NCBI GenBank assembly: GCA_019415505.1
Contig: DXZC01000016.1
Span: forward strand, 3,202-23,644
Length of the DNA stretch: 20,443 nt
Source: Peptococcaceae bacterium
GTDB taxonomy: Bacteria > Bacillota > Dehalobacteriia > UBA7702
Direction: 5' to 3'
The first letter of the stretch is position 1. The number at the start of each line of letters is the position of its first letter. The position numbers and the translations under genes are program-made. Shown in pieces: positions 16,039-20,443 of this stretch. The notes below the pieces were generated by a model. It searched no databases. It was not told the DNA's origin and saw only the letters and a program-made list of their open reading frames with translations.

Positions 16039-16056
16039 ATTAGATGATTATCTAAT
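16039..16056 (-). promoter_or_regulatory. Operator ATTAGAT-N4-ATCTAAT at the exporter promoter
   Basis: A perfect 18-bp inverted repeat lies 4 bp upstream of the exporter -35. The same arms with the same spacing occur at 17889-17906, at the start of the ArsR-type regulator gene. A half-site (TCTAAT) also lies at 15985-15990. Proposed binding site of the regulator at 16833-17870. Confidence 0.7.
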
Positions 16057-16170
16057 ATGAAATGCCCCGACCCTGGGCGGAAAATAATTGGTGCTAGATT
16101 TCGCCCAGTAGTAATTGCTGGTTTTTTGAGTAATAGGTAAACCCATAATTAAGCTTTGGGATAGCTGCTC

Positions 16171-16450
16171 AGGCGGTATAATCCTGGGTTAACTGCGGTA
16201 TAATCTGGGCTAACTGCGGTGAAACCCTGAGCTAACTGCGGCATAATCCGGGGCATCTGCGGTAAAATCCTGGGTCAACTGCGGCATAATCCGGGGCATC
16301 TGCGGTAAAATCCTGGGTCAACTATGGTAAAATCCTGGGGCAACAGCGATATAATCTGGGCTAACTGCGGTGAAATCCTGGGGCATCTGCGGTATAATCT
16401 GGGGCAACAGCGATATAATCTGTGCCAACAGCGGTAGAATACCGGGACAC
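16171..16450. repeat. Array of about 13 imperfect 21-22-bp tandem repeats
   Basis: Contiguous units share a core close to GCGGTATAATCCTGGG followed by CAA, TAA or CAT. Unit lengths are 21 or 22 bp with no spacers. Some units alternate: two neighbouring pairs of GCGGCATAATCC and GCGGTAAAATCC units are identical, so a 43-bp double unit was duplicated. One detached copy lies at 16753-16778 (GGGCTAACCGCGGTAGAATA...). The array lies between the exporter and its regulator, outside any gene. No function is recognised. Confidence 0.85.
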
Positions 16451-16645
16451 TTAAGTTAAAGTGATATTCTGCCCCGTTTCGCTGAAGTGCGGTTGAATTG
16501 AAGCGGGCTAGGTTTTGGCGGCGGTCTTTAAGGGGCTGGATCCCAACCTTTGGGGGGTGTTTTATTCTCGGCCTGGGGCAAGCCTTTTACAGGTGGACAA
16601 TAAAGCGGTGGATAAAAGCCTAATCTACAATCCCTCAAATTCTCC
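16451..16645. other. Spacer between the repeat array and the regulator's terminator
   Basis: Non-coding stretch with one possible degenerate array unit near 16484-16510 (TGCGGTTGAATTG...). I see no gene, promoter or strong dyad here. Confidence 0.4.
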
Positions 16646-16678
16646 AAAATAATAAACGTCCCTGTTACAACAGGGACG
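16646..16678 (-). terminator. Strong hairpin downstream of the ArsR-type regulator
   Basis: A perfect stem, CGTCCCTGTT with AACAGGGACG (16657-16678), has only 2 nt between the arms, so probably 9 bp and a 4-nt loop. On the minus strand it is followed by TTTATTATTTT. It lies about 155 nt after the regulator stop and probably ends that transcript before the repeat array. Confidence 0.7.
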
Positions 16679-16809
16679 CAAAGGATAATTCAATTTAAAC
16701 AGTATATAAAATGTAATTTATCTTGGGTTAGCTGCTAAGTTAGTTGAATAATGGGCTAACCGCGGTAGAATACTGAGGCGCTCAGGGACGTAAAAGCATA
16801 ATCTAATTT

Positions 16810-16832
16810 ACAAAAAGTTGGCTACTTTTTGT
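16810..16832 (-). terminator. Weak hairpin directly after the regulator stop
   Basis: ACAAAAAG (16810-16817) pairs with CTTTTTGT (16825-16832) around a 7-nt loop, starting at the base after the stop codon. The stem is AT-rich but ends in a run of T on the minus strand, so it may be an inefficient first terminator. Confidence 0.4.
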
Positions 16833-17870
16833 TCAAGTTGCCAAAAGATATTTTTTTAAATGCTCTATTACCGAGGCTAGCTCCGTATAGGACAAGTGAT
16901 AGTAGACCTTGCCCCCCTCTTTTTCCACTGATACCAGGCCGCAGCCTAACAGCATATTCATATGGTGGGAGGTGGTAGCTGGGGTTAAGCCCACATCTTC
17001 AGCTATTTCCAGGTTGTACTTAGGCGAGTTTTTCAGGGAGCAGAGTATGGCGAATTTACTTTTGTCGCTAATGGTCTTTAGCACCACCAGTAAGTCCTCC
17101 TTATCCTTGGCAACGCTATCCCGCCACAGGGGTAATTCGCTGCTAAACAGCCCGTATATGCTGATTGAGACCCCCATGTACTCTGTGAGGGGAGAGGCTA
17201 ACGAGGGGTAAATGGTTGCGTTGGGGGAGAGCTTAGTTAAAATCTCTAAATAATTGGCGTTAAGCTGCTCCGGGTAGGCCGCGAACTTTGCCCCTAACAG
17301 GGCGTACATTTCCCGCGCCGCCTCTGTATAGGCTGGCAGATTATCCTGATAAATAGTTATAAGTTGTCCCAGCCAGTGGTGGGGATTCTCAAAAATTAGC
17401 ATGAACTGCCACTTTAAATCAGCGCCACAATGTAGGTTATTGATAAAGTCCACACAATTTTCCAGGCTGCCTAAATCGTTAATCTCAATTTCGTTGTCCA
17501 CAACAAATTCGCCGTCCAGGGTGAACATTTCCCCTAAAGCCTGGCGCAGTTCCGCCTGGCTTTGAGCCGCCAAATTTTCCAGGTATTCGGGATGCTCCAT
17601 TAAAACCAAGGTGGGGAAAACGCAAAATTGGCTCTCCATATCCTGAAAGAAAAATTCGTCCGCCGGGTGAGGCTGCCACTTGCGGCCAAAAGCCGCCAGA
17701 TATTTATCAAGATAGCCTAATTTTTCCCGCACAATATCTGCGCCGTCAAAGCCTAATTCGTCCAGCTCCGCACCCATTCTTTCTTTTAGTACGTCCTTAT
17801 TGTAATAGTTAAAGCAAAGGCAGATGGTCTCAAAAATAGGGTTCATTTCCCGTGCAACGGTTATTGCCAT
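16833..17870 (-). CDS. ArsR-type transcriptional regulator with long N-terminal domain (345 aa)
   Basis: The C-terminal winged helix-turn-helix (about 263-340) is ArsR-like: DKSKFAILCSLKNSPKYNLEIAEDVGLTPATTSHHMNML, then wing VEKEGGKVYYHLSY. The N-terminal 260 residues are a longer, mostly helical domain of the kind found in clostridial long ArsR-like regulators that accompany ABC transporters; it may be the effector-binding part. No cysteine pair at the ArsR metal site is visible in the HTH region, so metal sensing is not indicated. It starts 80 nt after the lipoprotein stop with its own TTGCCA-N17-TATAAT promoter, and a perfect inverted repeat lies between the -10 and the ribosome binding site, which points to autorepression. 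The same site at the exporter promoter suggests a two-target local regulon. AGAAGG serves as a modest ribosome binding site. Confidence 0.85.
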   Translation of the reverse strand: MAITVAREMNPIFETICLCFNYYNKDVLKERMGAELDELGFDGADIVREKLGYLDKYLAAFGRKWQPHPADEFFFQDMESQFCVFPTLVLMEHPEYLENLAAQSQAELRQALGEMFTLDGEFVVDNEIEINDLGSLENCVDFINNLHCGADLKWQFMLIFENPHHWLGQLITIYQDNLPAYTEAAREMYALLGAKFAAYPEQLNANYLEILTKLSPNATIYPSLASPLTEYMGVSISIYGLFSSELPLWRDSVAKDKEDLLVVLKTISDKSKFAILCSLKNSPKYNLEIAEDVGLTPATTSHHMNMLLGCGLVSVEKEGGKVYYHLSYTELASVIEHLKKYLLAT

Positions 17871-17888
17871 TATTATACCTTCTTACTT

Positions 17889-17906
17889 ATTAGATTAATA
17901 TCTAAT
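17889..17906 (-). promoter_or_regulatory. Operator ATTAGAT-N4-ATCTAAT at the regulator promoter
   Basis: A perfect 18-bp inverted repeat starts 4 bp after the -10, over the expected transcription start, so a bound repressor would block initiation. A third half-site (TTTAGAT) follows directly at 17907-17913, overlapping the -10. The arms are identical to those at 16039-16056. Confidence 0.75.
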
Positions 17907-17910
17907 TTAG

Positions 17911-17939
17911 ATTATACTTTACTGCCGCTGATTTGGCAA
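17911..17939 (-). promoter_or_regulatory. Promoter of the ArsR-type regulator
   Basis: On the minus strand TTGCCA (17939-17934) is followed after 17 nt by a perfect TATAAT (17916-17911). It lies in the short gap after the lipoprotein gene, whose stop is only 11 nt upstream of the -35. Confidence 0.8.
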
Positions 17940-17950
17940 GGGCGGGAGAG

Positions 17951-18952
17951 TTATTCCGGGGTAATTTCTAAGGGTATTTCATAAATGTAATCAGCGTAAT
18001 AGCCCAAAAATAGGGAGAGGGAGCCGCTGTAGTCATGTAAATCTAAAATTTTATAGCCTACCTTCTGGGTAACTGGCAATTCGCCCTCTAAATATTCGCC
18101 GTTGCGGCTAACCTGATTTTGCAGTTCCAGGGCAAAGGCGGAGGTATCATAGATGTAAAGCTTGGTGGCGCTAGTGAGTTTTATGGCCTCTTGCAGCCGG
18201 GCCCCGCCATACTCCGCCAGCACCAGGGGAGCCTCCTTATCGTTTACATAAAAGCAAGGGTAATCCGGGGTATCGTCCTGATAGCGGTAATGGAGAACCA
18301 CGGAGTTTTGCTCAACCTGGGGCCGAAAATCCGCCACATTTACGGATTCATAATTTATCTTATCGTCCTTTGGGGCCAGGCGCCGCCAGCGACCGTCAAG
18401 CAGGGTATAATAGGAGCCTTGTTCCTCTATTAGTTCGCTGCTGCCTTGGTCGGTTTCGTAAAAGTCCAGATAGCCCTTTTCGTTGAGGAGAATTTGATGC
18501 AGCACCGGAAAATCGGAAAAGGAAGGTTCTCTAGTCTGAATAAAAACATTACCCTCCACAGCCAGGGCTTGGCAGTTATAGTGTTCGCCGCTGCCTATGG
18601 GTTGCTCAAAACCCCCGGCTAGGTCGCTGGCGAGCTTTTGCCGCTTTACCAGTTGGTAGTCGCCGTGGCCCCGCAAAATAATTAGAGCTTCCAACGGGGT
18701 GTTGACATAGTCGCCCTGGGAGTTGTCGTATACCAAACCGTAGAGGAAGGTTTCTCCCTGGTAGACGGCTTCCACAGCGTAACCCAAAAATTCGTCCTTT
18801 TGCAGGTGGGGCTTAAAATAGGGGGCGTAATCCTCTATTGCCACGCTCATTGGTTCTGGGTCTAGGGCCTCTTTTTCCTGGCTACAGCCGGCAGTTGCCC
18901 AGACCAGGCCCCAGAGGAGCAATGCTAAAACCACTGTTCTAATTTTTTTCAT
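17951..18952 (-). CDS. Lipoprotein of unknown function (333 aa)
   Basis: The N-terminus has two lysines and an arginine, a hydrophobic stretch (VVLALLLWGLVWATA) and a lipobox ending at Cys23 (TAGC), so it should be exported and lipid-anchored on the outer face of the membrane. The mature part is acidic and rich in aromatic residues (DYAPYFKPHL, YQGETFLYGLVYDN, YRYQDDTPDYPCFYVND), with a beta-strand-rich feel; two further cysteines occur at about 126 and 234. I recognise no family. GGGAGG lies about 8 nt before the ATG. It is followed within 80 nt by the regulator gene with no terminator between, so some read-through is possible, but a functional link is not shown. Confidence 0.8.
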   Translation of the reverse strand: MKKIRTVVLALLLWGLVWATAGCSQEKEALDPEPMSVAIEDYAPYFKPHLQKDEFLGYAVEAVYQGETFLYGLVYDNSQGDYVNTPLEALIILRGHGDYQLVKRQKLASDLAGGFEQPIGSGEHYNCQALAVEGNVFIQTREPSFSDFPVLHQILLNEKGYLDFYETDQGSSELIEEQGSYYTLLDGRWRRLAPKDDKINYESVNVADFRPQVEQNSVVLHYRYQDDTPDYPCFYVNDKEAPLVLAEYGGARLQEAIKLTSATKLYIYDTSAFALELQNQVSRNGEYLEGELPVTQKVGYKILDLHDYSGSLSLFLGYYADYIYEIPLEITPE

Positions 18953-19125
18953 AACCCTTTCCTCCCTTCTCTCTTTTTATTTTTCCGCTCTCATTTAATT
19001 ATTTAAACTTGGTTAAAGGCTGGGGTCGGCAATTTTTCGTGGCCATAATTTAATATATGGCCAGCCTGGACTAATTAGCCGTCCCAATCACTTTTTGGTG
19101 ACTATTTTTGTATTTATTTTTTGCC
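18953..19125. other. Upstream region of the lipoprotein gene
   Basis: About 170 bp, AT-rich, with no open frame. It contains a perfect 24-bp dyad (19040-19063) and a small TCAC/GTGA hairpin near 19089-19102. No clear -35/-10 pair for the lipoprotein gene could be picked. Confidence 0.4.
19040..19063. promoter_or_regulatory. Perfect inverted repeat TGGCCATA-N8-TATGGCCA
   Basis: Eight-base arms with an 8-bp AT-only centre lie about 90 bp upstream of the lipoprotein start. Size and symmetry fit a dimeric regulator site. The binding protein is unknown and no second copy was found in the window. Confidence 0.5.
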
Positions 19126-19159
19126 AAAAGCGCCCCTGCCAGTTAACAGGGGCGCTTTT
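19126..19159. terminator. Bidirectional-type terminator after rsgA
   Basis: A perfect 13-bp stem, AAAAGCGCCCCTG with CAGGGGCGCTTTT, encloses an 8-nt loop. The A and T runs are part of the stem, so it has A-hairpin-U form on both strands. It lies about 100 nt after the rsgA stop and should end that transcript before the lipoprotein promoter region. Confidence 0.8.
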
Positions 19160-19262
19160 GCGCATGGATTTTGAGCGCTATAATTTTTACTTCTTTTATT
19201 TCTGACCCTGACCCCTTAGCTTTATTTCATTGCCGAGGCAAAGGGCGAAGTAGGCGAGAGCT

Positions 19263-20348
19263 TTACTTTTTCGTGCCCTTGCCCTTAATAAAATCGCGCA
19301 CATTTTTTTTGCTGCCCAAGTCCTTGAACATGGCGGCAAATTTGGCCTCCTCCCTTTCCTGGGCATTTAGGGAGGCATATTTAACCTCTTTTTGCAGCTT
19401 TTCATAGCTAACCAGCCTTTGAGGCTCCAAAGCTCCGGCGGCTATGGCTTCTTTTACAGCGCAGCCAGGCTCGCTTTGGTGGCTACAATTACGGAATTTG
19501 CATTGAGCGGCTAAAGCTTCAATGTCGTCAAAGGTTTTTTTCAGGTCAGCCCCCTCTAAGCCAATTTCCCGCATACCTGGGGTATCTATCACCAGGCCGC
19601 CGCTTTTTAAGAGTATAAGCTCCCGGCTGGTAGTGGTATGGCGGCCTTTACCGTCGTTTCTAAGACCATTGGTGGCCAAAGCCGCCTCGCCAATTAAGCA
19701 GTTAATCAGGGTGGATTTACCCACCCCTGAGGAGCCGATAAAGGCTGTGGTTTCCCCGGGCTTGATATACGGCAGCAGGGGAGAGTAGAGTCCTTCATAG
19801 GCTGAGGTTACCACAATATCTACCCCTGGGGCGGTTGCGCTGACTTCGCTAAGGCGCTGTTCCAGACAGTGGCAGAGGTCGGCCTTGGTGAGAACAATTA
19901 CCGGTGTGGAGCCGCTATCCCAGGCAATGGCTAAGTAACGCTCCAGCCGCCGCAGGTTGAAATCTTGGTTTAAGGCCAGGCAGATAAAGACTCGGTCAAT
20001 ATTGCTGGCTACAACTTGTTCTGCCCGGGCTGTGCCCGGGGCTTTGCGCACAAAAGCGCTCTTTCTGGTTAGCACATGGTGTATTACAGCCTGGCTGTCA
20101 ACGGTTTCCCGGTTCAGCAGGACAAAGTCCCCCACTACCGGCAGGCTGGCGCCGGTTTTAGCATTATAGCGCAATTTGCCGGCTAATGTCGCCCACATTT
20201 CGCCAAGGGGGCAGATTACCCGGTATATCTCCCGGTGCTGGGCTAATACCCGCCCAGGCCAGAGATTCTCCGCGGCATATAAGTCAGCTTCTTGGGCAAA
20301 TTTTTCCGTAAAACCCAGGCTTTGCATATTTATTTTAATTTTAGACAA
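19263..20348 (-). CDS. rsgA: Ribosome small subunit-dependent GTPase A, TTG start (361 aa)
   Basis: RsgA (YjeQ) is a circularly permuted GTPase that checks late maturation of the 30S subunit in the cytosol. The order of GTPase motifs shows the permutation: G4 TKAD (154-157), then G1 GSSGVGKS (205-212), then G3 DTPG (255-258). An N-terminal OB-like domain (about 25-100, with PVVGDFV) and a C-terminal zinc site, C283-x4-C288-x-H290-x5-C296 (CKFRNCSHQSEPGC), complete the family layout. The start is TTG at 20348 because AGGAGG lies 7 nt upstream. The next ATG (20327) is 28 nt from that site, and the upstream frame has no usable site. The C-terminus is lysine-rich. The ribosome binding site lies in a potential RNA switch, so translation may be controlled. 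Confidence 0.93.
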   Translation of the reverse strand: MSKIKINMQSLGFTEKFAQEADLYAAENLWPGRVLAQHREIYRVICPLGEMWATLAGKLRYNAKTGASLPVVGDFVLLNRETVDSQAVIHHVLTRKSAFVRKAPGTARAEQVVASNIDRVFICLALNQDFNLRRLERYLAIAWDSGSTPVIVLTKADLCHCLEQRLSEVSATAPGVDIVVTSAYEGLYSPLLPYIKPGETTAFIGSSGVGKSTLINCLIGEAALATNGLRNDGKGRHTTTSRELILLKSGGLVIDTPGMREIGLEGADLKKTFDDIEALAAQCKFRNCSHQSEPGCAVKEAIAAGALEPQRLVSYEKLQKEVKYASLNAQEREEAKFAAMFKDLGSKKNVRDFIKGKGTKK

Positions 20349-20352
20349 TTTT

Positions 20353-20418
20353 AAACCTCCTAAAGTTTTTATAAACCATAGGGGAGGTTTACAGCAAACT
20401 AGTTTCGGCAAACCTCCC
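20353..20418 (-). promoter_or_regulatory. rsgA leader with alternative hairpins around the ribosome binding site
   Basis: In minus-strand order, GGGAGGTTT (20418-20410), AAACCTCCC (20390-20382) and AGGAGGTTT (20361-20353, the ribosome binding site). The middle segment can pair over 9 bp with the first or over 8 bp with the third. The first pairing leaves the ribosome binding site free and the second hides it. No known riboswitch class was recognised, and the leader may continue beyond the right edge. Confidence 0.5.
20356..20361 (-). promoter_or_regulatory. Ribosome binding site fixing the rsgA TTG start
   Basis: AGGAGG on the minus strand lies 7 nt before TTG at 20348 and is the only strong site near the gene start. 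Confidence 0.8.
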
Positions 20419-20443
20419 GGCTTGCCACAAGGACCGTTTTACC

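Noticed and set aside
16171..16450. CRISPR array
   Set aside because: Units are contiguous with no unique spacers, vary in sequence, and no cas gene is near.
14228..19260. 13-mer AAGTAGGCGAGAG just downstream of two minus-strand stops (14228-14240 and 19248-19260)
   Set aside because: A 13-bp exact match in 20 kb is expected by chance a few times, and the two sites share no structure.
19171..19407. 78-codon plus-strand open frame
   Set aside because: Most of it is antisense to the rsgA 3' end, with no ribosome binding site.
20341..20379. 12-codon ORF (MVYKNFRRFKIV) overlapping the rsgA start
   Set aside because: No ribosome binding site precedes it, and its codons are the rsgA ribosome binding site and start region.
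20349..20411. N-terminal extension of RsgA to 382 residues
   Set aside because: Its TTG start has no properly spaced ribosome binding site, and the extension translates the leader hairpins.

Overview
The window looks like a chromosomal segment from an anaerobic Bacillota (Clostridia- or Negativicutes-like). The reasons are strong AGGAGG-type ribosome binding sites, moderate GC content, soluble multi-PAS hybrid kinases with the H-box MSHDIRTPMNAI, a Lsa/Vga-like ABC-F protein, a long ArsR-type regulator, and a collagen-like surface or spore-type protein with GXT triplets. I cannot name a genus from sequence alone. Every gene except the first is on the minus strand.

Layout. (1) 1-1356, plus strand: the 3' part of a collagen-like protein with 108-bp tandem repeats and a beta-helix-like C-terminus, followed by two hairpins. 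(2) 10334-1671, minus strand: a three-gene phosphorelay operon of a 1206-aa hybrid kinase (NTF2-like domain, PAS modules, two receiver domains), a small Hpt phosphotransfer protein, and a 1550-aa hybrid kinase with about nine PAS-type modules and one receiver domain. The genes overlap or are 2 nt apart, and no output domain is encoded. A 460-bp AT-rich control region with repeats precedes the operon. (3) 11799-10855: an agmatinase-type ureohydrolase ending at a long hairpin. (4) 13333-11852: an ABC-F antibiotic-resistance-type ATPase. Its roughly 300-nt leader holds a 6-codon ORF and three mutually exclusive pairing segments ending in a terminator, which reads as a drug-responsive attenuator. 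(5) 14144-13752: a small FMN-binding split-barrel protein with its own promoter and a perfect terminator. (6) 17870-14252: an ArsR-type regulator and an ABC exporter, separated by about 870 bp. The same 18-bp inverted repeat, ATTAGAT-N4-ATCTAAT, lies at both promoters, so the regulator probably controls itself and the exporter. The gap holds a 13-copy array of a 21-22-bp repeat of unknown role. (7) 18952-17951: a lipoprotein of unknown function. (8) 20348-19263: rsgA, starting at TTG, with a leader in which one segment can pair either with an upstream copy or with the ribosome binding site.

The most unusual content is regulatory RNA and DNA: the ABC-F attenuator, the paired ArsR operators, the rsgA leader switch and the short-repeat array. 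The phosphorelay operon is notable for having every relay step but no recognisable output.
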